This document shows, piece by piece, positions 33,461 to 45,500 of a stretch of DNA of 64,000 nucleotides. Each line of letters begins with the position of its first letter. Position 1 is the stretch's first letter. Below the pieces are notes generated by a model that searched no databases, was not told the origin of the DNA, and worked only from the letters and a program-made list of their open reading frames with translations. The translations under genes and the position numbers were made by a program. The stretch comes from Oscheius tipulae (taxonomy: Eukaryota; Nematoda; Chromadorea; Rhabditida; Rhabditidae): NCBI GenBank assembly GCA_037178975.1, contig JASJZH010000002.1, positions 8,235,501 through 8,299,500 of the forward strand. Reading direction: 5' to 3'.

Positions 33461-36400
33461 GAAACAGGAAGACAGAGACAGCGAGAGAGATAGACGAAAG
33501 TACGAACCAGATGCACCCTGAGGGCTCTGGTCCTTTGGTTTTTCTTCCGAACTTGTGTAATCCTGGAATTTGACGGCGAGAGCACAAAGACACCCACACG
33601 GGGGCTGGAACAGACGGCGGAACACCTCTCTCCCTCCTAGTGTTATTTCGAGACCACAACAGTCCGGAAAAAGCTTTTTGGATCTATGATTCGAGACACA
33701 GCCTGACACCCTTTTGCTTCTGCTTTTTCAAATGGCCTAGGGGGATTAAGCGGCTTTCTTTGGGAAGCATGATGGGGGATTAGAAATCTGGAAATTATAC
33801 AACTGGGAAGGAAAACAGGAACTATAGTCCGAAGAAGAGATTAGTCACGCCATGTTTTCACTACATTTCTTAGCTACCGAAGACTAGATATAGCATACGG
33901 AAATTTTTTTCATAACTTCCGGATATCAAGGTCTTTTTGGATGAGTCTACAGTGTTAACTTGAACGTGAAGAGCAAAGCAAATCGACCACGAATGAAACT
34001 ACCCCCACCAAAAGCCTTTCAGGTTTTATGGAGGTTCTAACCAATTACCATGCTACCGTCCACTAGCATTTGACAAAAGAATACGGTTTCGTAAGCCAAA
34101 AACAATTTCCTTCCTGACCGTCAACATGGTACTGGAAGTCGAGAGACGAAGACGGACCAAGCCATCTGGAAGCTTTTGAACTTTTGGAGCTGATCAGTTT
34201 TCAAGCTCCTTATCACTTATATCTAGCGAGGTTCTGTCCTCAAATAATTTTACACACGAGAGTACTCCGTCTGCGGCTTCTCAAACTTGGGCCTAAGGCT
34301 CACGATTACGGCCCGAGCGACCCGAGTTCAATTCCGGTGATCTAACTCCTTTTTTGTTTTACACGCAACTCTCGTTAATTTTTGACTGTCAGGCGCATCC
34401 TGACAGTCAACAAAGGACAGACAGTCGAGAGAAGAAGACAAAGCGAAGTAGCGGGTCTGACAGATTTGTGACTGAATCAGGAAAGGTCTTGTATAGAGTC
34501 GAGGAATGAGGTGACTGCAAGAGAGACAGTCGAACGGTTCAGCCGACAAACTCTCAGTATGGAGACAGATTAAAGAAAGGGGACCCATAAACAAAAATAA
34601 CTTGTTAAGGAGAGAGACAGAGAGCTAAAGACGAAGTATGGCTATGTAAGAAGACTCGAGAATTTATTACTAGAGAATAGACATATGGTGCAAGAAAATC
34701 TACCTGCAACAGTAAGTTTCGGATGGAAAACAAAACTGAAACCCTATTTTTACTCCTCAGCCAACTCTGGGTAATGGGAATGGCATGTGAGAGAGACAGA
34801 TCATAAATCTGTCCAGGAAATTGCCTCTTGACAATCGAGAGATTCATGGAGCGGATCGCAAAGTATTGAAAGTTCCAGAAGAAAGGCACACGAGTTCATG
34901 GGAATGCGCAGAAGAGGCAAAGCGCACGTGTTCTCTCTTGATGGGAGTAAACAATGATGGTGTTTCGGGAAGAGGAGAGGTGCTCGTTCTCGGCCCGTCG
35001 AAATATGAGCCTCATTTTAGACAAAACTAGTATGACTGAAGGGAAGTCTAATCCACATGGCTGAGCTCTGCTGAATCATTCCGACCGTGAGATATGGAAT
35101 ATTTACCCACGTGGAGAGGAAGATGAGAGGAAAGAAACAAAGAAACAGAGAGACAGGGATACAGTGACTGGAAACTTCCAGTCAAAGACAAAGAACTGAG
35201 GGAGGAGTGTATGTCTAAGGGATCAGGTCTATGCACTAGGAGTCGTGGTCATTGAACAAACTGTCTCTCTGACTCTGCTTCTCTGTGTCTTTCCAATCTG
35301 ATGATGGGATTCGGATGCTTGAAAGTTCGGATTTGATGTCCTTCCCCAGAGGAAAAAGCTTCAAAAACCTCAGGCCCGCTAAAGCAGAGGAAATGTCTTT
35401 CACTTGATTAACGTGAGCAGGTGACGTGAAACCATGAATGTGAGAGACAGTCATGAGAGTCAAGAGCGGAGGAAATCGCGTGGGATGATGTGAAAACTGG
35501 CCGGGTCGAGAAAAAATTGGCACCGATGAAAGCAAATATGTTTTTCAGGTAGGAAACAGTAAATCCGGGCTCGAAATCATAGTCGTAAACCGAGTTTTCC
35601 TGTCAATTCATTGGAGATTTTTGTCTGCTACTAGATTTTTACCAGAAGACATTTTTCCAAGACAATCGAATTCTCAGACATTCTCTAAATTTTTGTCCGC
35701 TGTTCTCAGATACCCATTTCCGTGTTCGATCAAGAGCGAGAGATCGGTCGATAAGAGAAAAGCGAGGGGAGAGGCCGGGGTGCAGAGAGTGCAAGCAATG
35801 GGTCTTGTGTGGAATTGCCGCGTCGGCGATGCGCCGAGTTGCAAAAGAACGTGCCCTGGATGGGTGTACCCGAAAACCAACACGTTTCAGCAGGATCAGC
35901 ACTATTTAATACGTTTCGCCTCCATTGAGCTTATGTAACTCGGAGGCTTTTCTACCAACGTTCTCCTTTTCCTTGTCCTACTTTCCCGCAGACCTTTCCA
36001 GCTCTGTCACAGTCACTCTGTCAGCTGCCTCTGTCGCTCTGTCAATCTGTCATCGTTTTCTTGTTATATCTCATCCTGTCTCGCCTATGTGATCAAGTTT
36101 CATTATTGTTTAGTGGCCTGATTCCTGTCAAACTTTTCGCAAAGCCACAAACTATAGGTCTCCGTCCCTGTCCCACATCCCATCTGTTACTCTGTCAAAC
36201 AATCAGTCATTCATTGTCTGTGTCAGCATGTTCTATCAATCATCGTTTAGGTCATCGTGGTTCAGGTCTTTTGTACTGCAACCTGTCTCTGTTAACCTGT
36301 AACCGATTCTATATACTCTGGACTGTCGATTCCAATAAGTCCCGTCTGTCTGTCAGACTCCTATCTTGTCTCTTTTTCCTCTTGTCACAGCCTGACTTTA

Positions 36401-36538
36401 CTGTCTCTGTCAATCCATAGGCTGTACCTTGGAAAACATCTTGCCATAATACTCTTCCGCCCTCTTTTCTATCAAGTCCACCTTTTCCAGAACCTTCTTC
36501 CACCCAATTTGTATGTACATTAGGCTCCTCTACAAAAC

Positions 36539-39500
36539 ATGGCAGCCACGGACATAGCCTTCTTCACAGAACGGCTCATTTTGAAAGAGCAAGAACTTGG
36601 GGTGACCGTCCTTAATTCTTCCATTAATGCAAGTTAAGGAACTTAAATCTGCCTTCCATACGTACAAGCTCAAGCAGAAAGTCAAGTATGACAACCTGAA
36701 GAAAGATGTCTATGCTTTTTGTCGAACTACGGGTCAGTCGGAGGAGGAGAAGGACAATGTTGCCTTGATGCAAATCAAGGTGGCTGAGCTGGAAACTGAG
36801 CTTGAGGAGGCCAAGAGGACTTCCGAGGGAATGGTAGAGGAGCTGAGCAAGAGACAGACCCAGCTGAATGACCATATGATTCTGATCAAGAGCTTGGAGA
36901 CCAGACTGAAGGAAATGTCCCCGGAGGACAGGACTGACAAAAAGAGTCAGAACATTGATATGGAGCGAGTTCAACAGCAGATGCTCTACAAGGATCAGAG
37001 AATTATTGAGCTGAACAATAGCATACTGGAGAAAGAGAGGCAGATCTTGGATCTGCAGGTACAGTCTTTATATTTTTTGGTACAAGCAGTTTCTTTGGGA
37101 TAACACGAATCACAGGTCAGACTCTATCAAGAGCGTAGACGGCCTGTTAGTTTTCTGTGAGCAAGTCGCCGCGAGAAACATTACAGCTTCTGACTGAAAT
37201 ATTACGATCGGGACAGAGTGACTAAAACAGTAGAAGAGGCTTTAGACTGTTAATAATTGACAAAAGGGATAAGCTAAGCAGAGCTAAAGAAGCTAGACCA
37301 ACGAAGAATGAGCGCAATTGACAAGAAAAGTTGACAGAGCCACTGTATGCTGATCGAAGATTAGCAAAAAAAACCGAAAATGTTGAAGTCAAGTGCTGTG
37401 ACTGGGACTCCCTTAACAGAACCATTTTTGTTATCAGACCGCTCAACAGAACAATGGGATCTTTGTTCCAGCCACACCAGACTAAAGATTACCAGTCCGC
37501 GTTTCTTATATAACCGTCTGTTTCGCTTGTACCGAGATCGTACGGGCGCGGGCTCCCCCTTTTTCGAGGGAACTGCCCTAAAACTTTACAGAGCATTCGA
37601 AAACATGAAAGTGTACATTTGAGCCAGAAAAATAGGTAATATACGGTGCAAAAACCATAAATCTTCAGGAAATGTGTCGAGAGCAGGGAGAAGTAGCTGA
37701 TGTGAAGAAGCAAGCCATGAAGATTGTTCAAAAGAAGTTTGAGGAGATGGAATCCCGTGGGAAAAGAGAGATTGGCACAGAGACAGATCCCTGGTTCCCA
37801 CCGAGACAGAGAGACATAGACCGGGGACAGAGAGCCGGAGGAGCTTCGAGGAGCCTGTCTCCTGGACATGCCATCGTCTCGAGAGCAGGTAGTTATCACT
37901 TTTTAAGCAACACTCACTATTTTTAGCTGGCGGCTCCTCTCCTCCACCTCTCGATCCCCAGTTCGACTCGGAAGCTGCAGGACGGCTCGATGAAGTTGAC
38001 ATGGCTCCTGGAACATCGTCTGGTTTCCATGTGAGTAAGAGAGAAAGGGAGATAGAAGGGCAGAAAAGACATAGAGATAAAGAGACAGAGAGGTAAAAAG
38101 ATAGAGAGACGAGAGACAAAGAGATAGACAGTTTTTTTCAGGGAAAAAACCTGGACGAGGAGGTAACTCTTCGAAAGAAGGAGCGTAAACGAGTAACTTT
38201 CGATCTGCCACCGTCAGGAACAGGAACACCTACCTTGAATTCAGCAGCAGACAAGTGAGTACGGGAACAACTGGCTGGTTTCATTAGCATAATACGCACA
38301 AACCACTACCTCTCTGTGCATATCGACTGGTCTCTTTCAGCAATGCCATCCTGGACCAGCTGAATGCGACCATAGCGAGACTAACTGAAGAAAATTCGAG
38401 GCTAATGGCTGATCTCGACAACACGAATATGGCTCTAATAAATTCACAAAAGCTTCTGGATGAGGTGAGGAGATTTCCCGCTTTTTTTGACTCTTGATAA
38501 TTTAGAACGAAAAAGAAATTTCTCGTCTTCTCCGAGACACAAAGAATTCGTCCCTGAAGGCTCGGGCAGTTGCTCACAGTAGGATCAGAGAACTTGAAGA
38601 GACTTTGGCTGGCTTGAATGAGGAGCATATGGCCCAGGTAGGTGACTACGTCTCTCTGTCTCTTTGTCTCTCCGACTCACCGTCCCTCTCTGTCTCTCAC
38701 AAACCATGACCGAACAGAATTTTTCAGAGCAGTCGCTTCACCACCGAGATCGAAACTCTCCGCAGTACTCGGGAATGGGAGATCGAACAGAATGGACTCC
38801 TTCGTGACCAAATAGACAAGCTGAGGGACAAAAATGCGAAGCTGACAGCTGAAGTGGATGCTACAGGTGTACTGAACATTGATCTGGAAAAGAAGATAGA
38901 CGAAATGAGGAATCTGATAGAGGGAGTCAGTGGAGAGCTAGACGAGGCAGAAGAACTGGTTGTCTTCTTGGAGGATCAGAAGGAGAGCATGCTGGATGAT
39001 GTGGAGAAGATGAAAGGTGGGACAAAGAGACAGTGACAGGGACATGACCTATCCTTTTAAGAAGCTCTCTTTGCTCAAGATGAGTACATCAAACTTCTGG
39101 AAACAGACAATGTCATTTATGAAGAGCACATTGGAATCCTCCGCGACTCTTTGGGAGCATCAAAGGTTCATTACAATTTATACAAAGGGGGAATGTCTGA
39201 AACTTAAGGTGGATCACCGGTCTTTATTACGCTCAAAGGCATTCGAGACGAAGCTGAAGGCACTTGAACAGGAGAAGGAACAGATCAGCATTAAGTCAAG
39301 AGGTGGGATTTATCGTATCAAGTTAGATTGAGAGTTGTACATGTCCGAAGCGGCACTGGTACTATTGTGACCGCTAATGACAGACAGAGCTGCGTTGCGA
39401 TAGCCCTCACTTTTGGCCACAGGGACTCCTTCTTCTACTGACTGAAAAATTGAAACAGTCTCTATCTCTGTCTCTCTCACCTTATAGCTCCTAAAACTGT

Positions 39501-42500
39501 AACCCATAGAAGCCAGACCCGTCGGCTGAGTAGTCACCACCTCGCAATGGCAGTGAGAACAAACTGTCTCCCTCCTCCGAAGACAGCAGTACATCCCACA
39601 AGGGAAACAAAATATTCCATAGAGAAGACCTAAGCAGGATTACTGTAAGCCTAAACGGACATACCTTTAAATGTGAAGCGATTATACAGCGTTTTAGTAT
39701 GACAATCGGGGCATGGGGTGCTCATAGCTCATTGGAAATCTGAAAATCACTTGAGAAAGTGAAAAAAACAAAAAGACGAGATGGGCTTGTTTAGTCTGAA
39801 AGATATTGTTTTGGTGACGGGGAGAGGGATGGCCTAATCAGACAATGGAAAAGGGCAATTGAGGATATCTGAAGATACCACATATTGTTTTTGGGGCAAC
39901 ATCAATAGCAGACTGAGTTATGAGAGTGATTCATTCTGCGAGTACAATATTAGTATTTCTCGCATGTGGGATCATAGTAAGACTATTGGTTTTTCAACCG
40001 GAACAATAAAGTTTTCAACTAGAAAAAAAAGAAGAAAAATCACTCAGAAATTAACTGCGAAACTTTCACAAACATCCAATTCTTGTGAACAGGTGTAAGC
40101 AATAAGCTATGCCTCTCTCTCACTGGATTCATAGACAGCGATTTTCAAGTTTATGAAGTCCGCAGGTGGAAATGAACAAGGAAAATAAGCTTGTAATCGT
40201 ATCGGAAAAGTTGGCAGCATTGAAAAGAGGATCTATGACATGGTAAGTTTGAGGCTTTACGTCTGAGTTTGCATGAACCGAGTCATGAAGATCATAATGA
40301 CGATGCTCTTCTTTTGTCCCCTAGGTCACTGACAGCGAGATAGAGACAGAAAAACAGAGTTTGGATATGTTGTTCACTTCCTATAGATTCAAAAAGCAGA
40401 CACGTGACACTGAAAAGAGCTGAAGGTTAGCTACAGTCTCAGCGTGCTGTAAAATCTCGATATCATACAAGACCAAAACACAGCCAATTCTGGACAAAGG
40501 TCCGACAGCGGTGGCAGGGATACTATGTCAGATTGACAAAGTGACAGGGACAGAGTGCTGGCTTGGTGACAGGAACCGTGGAAACCTTTGAAGATGTGAG
40601 AAGAGCTAATTGACATGAACCTGATTTTCGTGTAAAACCAACTACTGTCGCTCTGCCTAAGTACTGGGACTGAAAATTGGGGAGTGGTCCCACTCGGCTG
40701 ACCTATGACCGGTGTCAAAAGATAACCCCCAAGCAATGTGCTATCAAAAACTAAGATTAAAGAAGAGTAAGTCGGTAGCGAAACGATAAGATTCAGACCG
40801 AATCGATTTCTGTTTACTATAAGAAAGTGGAGGACTCAGCTGACGTGAGAGTACACAAATAACAGTCCGTGTTATTGCGGTTACGAGGGCTACTCTTGAT
40901 ATCGATTGGGACGATTAGAGAAGAGTTTAACGCAAGCACTAGTCCGGCAATTAAGCTGACGTCCGAAGAACAGTTTAATAGACCCACTGACTGCATAAAG
41001 AGGGAGTCGTTTTGAACCAAAACCTTTTAATTCGGAGAGGCAATAGACGATGGTGGGAGAACACAGGACTGTTTTGAAATGACAGAGACAGAGACAGACA
41101 GAGAGAAGGGAGTGTCGTGGTGAATTGATGGAAACCAGTTCCTGTTGTGAGATTGGCGCCCGAACGGAAAGGGAGAGGCGTAAATCGGATCCGCGTATCA
41201 CACCTATGGAGAAAGACAGAGAGATCGATGTCTCATTAGATAGATGGAATTTTGTTTATTCAGCAGTTTGAATGAGAGAAGTGACGCATTGAAAATAGTG
41301 TCTGCCTAGATTATAAGGCCTTCAAACCTGTCAATTTCCAGAAGAGAAGCTCAAGACCAAGGCCCTGGCCCAGAAGGTCAAGATCCTAGAGGAGGAAAAT
41401 GAAAAGCTCATGGAACGACTCTGTGAGAAGGAGATGGGAGCGGCTGACGATGCTGACATGTCCGAGACCTGTCGTCAATTGGAGGCCAGACTGCGGGACA
41501 GCGACCAGCAGATGAACTACCTAAGGACACAATTCGAGATTGAGCTGGAAGCTGTGAGGATGGAGCACAAACAGAGACAGACAGGTAATAAGAAAATAGG
41601 TTACGGCTGACCTGACAAAAAAAAGCTCCAGCCTGACACAAATTCACGTCAGAGCTCTTTTCCAAAGGCAGCATTTTTCTTAGACCACTCTCGAAGCTAC
41701 TTCGTTAGACTCGTTCTACAACGATCATGGTCTGCGCGGGTTTTAGAGTAATACCCACTCGAATACAAGAGCCCGAAAGTTGACATGAGGGTGCGGGCCT
41801 GAGACGGTATGGGGGTGTAAAATCATGTGCTCCACCCAGAAAAGGAAGCGTGATTTTGAAATGCGGGACTCCATCGCGCGCCGGGCTCTACATGTAGCAA
41901 ATATGGTGAAGAGTGATATTTTTCAGAGTGTGAAGACCTCAAATATCGACTCTTTTCTCTGGAGAACAGAAATGCAGAACAACATCATGTTGGGGCTGCG
42001 GGACCGAGTCACCAGCAACAACAAACGCAACTGGCTCTAGCGGACAACAGTCAGGAAGTACAGGAGCTCAGAAATCAAGGTGAGAGACAGGGAGACATAG
42101 ACTATTGGAAATTTTCAGTCCAAGAAGGTGAAGCCAAAATCCGAGAGCTTGTCCAGTCCATTAGTACCCTCGAATCAGAGCTGGACACGGTCAGAGTGAC
42201 GAATTTTGAGCTACAGGACCGCCTGAAGGAGACCGAGGAAATCGAGACAGACTATGATCAACTCATAGAGAGACACCGGACCACCTGTACGGAACTGGTC
42301 AGCCTAAAGGATGCTTTCGAGAAATTCCGTGCTGAGAAGGAGAAGGACCAGGACAGAGCGGACGTAGCAGAAAAAGAAATCACTAGGTTGAGAATGGAGC
42401 TGGATGGAACCAGGAATACTTACAATGAGAATGTTGCCATCAAGAAGGAGCTGGAAGAGATCAAGACTGAGCTGGAACAGGAAAGGGCAGTGGTTCAGCA

Positions 42501-45500
42501 GAAATGGGAAGATGTCTGTCGGAAGGCGTTTGAGACACCGAGCGAGCCAGGAAGCAGGAAGAGCAGCATGGAGGTGAGTGACAGAGAGACAGAACAGAGA
42601 ATACACTAGTCTTTCAGATCCAGAACCAACAGTACATGATAGCCTTCGAGGACAAGATTGGGAAACTTGAAGAAGATCTCTTCGAGATGACATCAAAGCT
42701 GGCAGAGTCAGAAATTGAGAAGCAAGATCTCCGAAGACAGCTCGAGAGGATTCAAGAAGTTAACCATGTTCGCCTAGTCAATGAAGAAGAGCAAGCTCAA
42801 AAACTGATGGTCGAGAATGACCATTTGGAAATGGCTGTGGAGTTGGAGAAGAAGACAGAGGAGAACCTTTTGGCGAAAATTTCTGATCTGGAACTCGAAG
42901 CAAGTCTCGCAGGAGAGCTGAGTGTCGAGATGGGACGGGTGATACAGCATATGGAAAAGCAGGTGAATCAGTAACTGTCTCTCTCTCTCTGTCTCTCTGT
43001 CTCTCTGTCTCTTTGTGTCTTTAGCTTTATCTCTCTGCCTCGCTGTCCCTATGTCTCTGTGTCTCCCTGTTTCAACTGTTCTTCTTCCAGATGCAAGAGC
43101 AGAAAGTGGAGATTGCCGAAGCTGGGGAGAGAGCTCACTCCGCCCAGATGGAACTTCGCCTTCACGAAATGCTGAACGAGGAGCTTGGAAGTCAACTGGA
43201 CGACTTAAAGGAGAGAGAAAAAGTTTGGATGGCCCAACAGGAGGAAAACGGGCTGGAAGCTGGCAAGCACAGCGCCCGGATCGAGGAACTGGACCAAGCT
43301 CTAGCCTCTCAAACCAAACAGAATCAGCTTCTGGTCCAACAAATCCAAGAGCTCGAGAGTCGCTTGACTGTCTCCGTCACAGAGACCAAGGATGTCCGAA
43401 CTGAACTTCAAGAGTCAAGAGACGAGGTCCGGGAGGTCCAGGGAGAGCTACAGGACGCACAGATGGCCGAAGTTCAGAGGAGAGTCAACAGCCAGGAACA
43501 TTTCCAAGAGCCTGCTGTCTACCAGACGCAGAAAGAATACCAGCAGGCCTATGCCCAGTGGTATTACAGTCAGGCCGGTCAGACTCAGAGACAGACTGGT
43601 GGTCAAGCTTCTCAGACAGAGACACAGTATCCTTCGGGACAGTATAGAGTGAACTACCCGCCAACCGGAGCTATCCCAGACCCTCAGCAAACCCTGACAG
43701 AGATACAATATCCTGTCAACCAACAGACAGTACCACAGTCTCTGTATTCCCAAACCCAGCGACAATACCCTGTCCAGCAACCCGAAACTTCCCATAATCA
43801 TGGATCACAGACTGTTCCTCAGTCTCATGGAAACCAGCTACAGTATCCAGTCCAGACAACAGAAACTTCTCATACTCACGTGCACGATCATCAGGCCTGT
43901 ACCAGTCATTATGACTACCAGACGGTTCCTTCTCCAGATCAGTCCACAGGACATGATCATCAAATTTGTACCAGTCATGTCCATGTGGCAGCTGTCCATC
44001 CAACGCTTCCTGACAGTCAAGTCAAACAAGGACAGTCCGACTCCCTGGAGCAAGTTCAAAATGAGAACGAGCTCCTCCGTCAGTGTGTCAACGAGACGAT
44101 TCAATTGAGAGAGGACATGTCCCAAGACGTCGAGAAGCTTCTGGAACTAAAGAACGAACTGGAAATTGCTGTGAATTCACTCAAAGGAGAGATTTGGACC
44201 CTGAATGGACAGCTGAAGGCTTCGATTTTGGACAGAGAAAATCTAGAGGACAGAGTCGTCTCCCTAGACACTAGCTTGATGGAGGAGAAGAAGAAGGTTT
44301 CGGCCCTAGACGTGGAGCTTTCGGAGCACCAGGAACTGATCGAAAAAGCTACAAGACAGGCGGCGGAGTCTGAGAATGAGAGTAACAGGCGGTTGGCCGA
44401 GTGTCTAGAGATGGAGACGCGAAGAATCGAACTGGAAGAGGCCTACAGTCAGCTGACAGAGTACTACAACCAGCTCCAAGCGGCTTACAACCTGCTGTAT
44501 GCCCAACAACAACAGGGAGTGGTGTCTGGAGAAGTACAACAAAGTTCCCAGGCTGTAGATCCTTCGGTGGTCGGAGCTATTGACCTCATACTGGCGGAAC
44601 TGTCTCTCCCAGTTGAGGGAGATGATATCCGGGCCAAGCTAAATGCTATCCAGGAGAAGATTAGACAGAAGATTGAGGAGGTAGGGTGGGATAGTGAGAC
44701 AGTGAGACAGAGAGACATATAGATAGAAGGACAGAGAGGCAGGAAGACAGAGAGACAGAGAGACTGAGAGGGACAGAGACTCTTGTTCAATCAATCACTT
44801 GCAGGTCGAGCATCTCCAAACAGCTGTCTCTGAACAGTCCCGTGTGGCCAGAGCTCTGGAGGATCGCCTTGAGGCTGTCGAGGAAGACCGAAATGTTTCT
44901 GGAGGTCAGCAGCTAGAGCTACGAAGCCGAGTAGAACAACTCGAAGGGGACCTGGAATGGAAGCAGGAGGAATGTGATTCTCTTAGGAGACAAGTAGATG
45001 AGCTACAACATTCTCTGAACACGATCATTGTCAACGACGGAGACGACTGTAAGTTTTGTGCATGAACTAGAGAGTCTAGCTAACTTGTTAATGGGGCTGT
45101 GAGGGATCGGGAAAGAGTGACAGTGACAGTCCGAACCCTCACAGTCCAAACCTTACTTGCTCGATTGCACACAATTCACTTTGCACTCGGTGTCGGTTTT
45201 TAGCACAGCAATTGGGCAGGTCACCCGGCTTTCATCACCCCTTTTTCTATCCTAAAGTTTTCTTAGACTCCCCTCCATAACACGCTAGACACTGGCACTA
45301 ACATGTCTCCGAAAATTTCCTAAAAGCGAGACTGAGTGCCTTGGTGACCTGCCCCTTTGCAGCACTGGCTACTTCACGACTACGCACAGAGCTCGCTATT
45401 TTAGCGGCGAGACTGGCCACCCGACAGGCCGATGTCGACTCTCTGTTCCGAACCAATGCCGAACTGGCTCATACAAATGTGAGACTACAGAATGAACTGG

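Larger units (their letters stand above)
32240..36538. other. Long spacer with repeats, few coding signals
   Basis: Divergent region between the ubiquitin protease and the golgin. It contains a repeat A copy with a long hairpin (32335-32500), a repeat B copy (about 32945-33060), one weak candidate gene (33167 onward), GACAGAGA arrays (33400-33495, 34800-35160), a tRNA-like stretch near 34288-34345 and a CTGTCA/CTCTGTC-rich tract (35990-36420) just upstream of the golgin. No further exon chain was found. Confidence 0.45.

Noticed and set aside
33283-33709. Minus-strand cysteine-rich frame (GCLCALAVKFQDYTSSEEKP, VCHRCNNKKADLRHPY)
   Set aside because: It has no ATG (it opens with GTG), the two halves do not join in phase, and it overlaps the + candidate at 33167. 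Kept only as an uncertainty.
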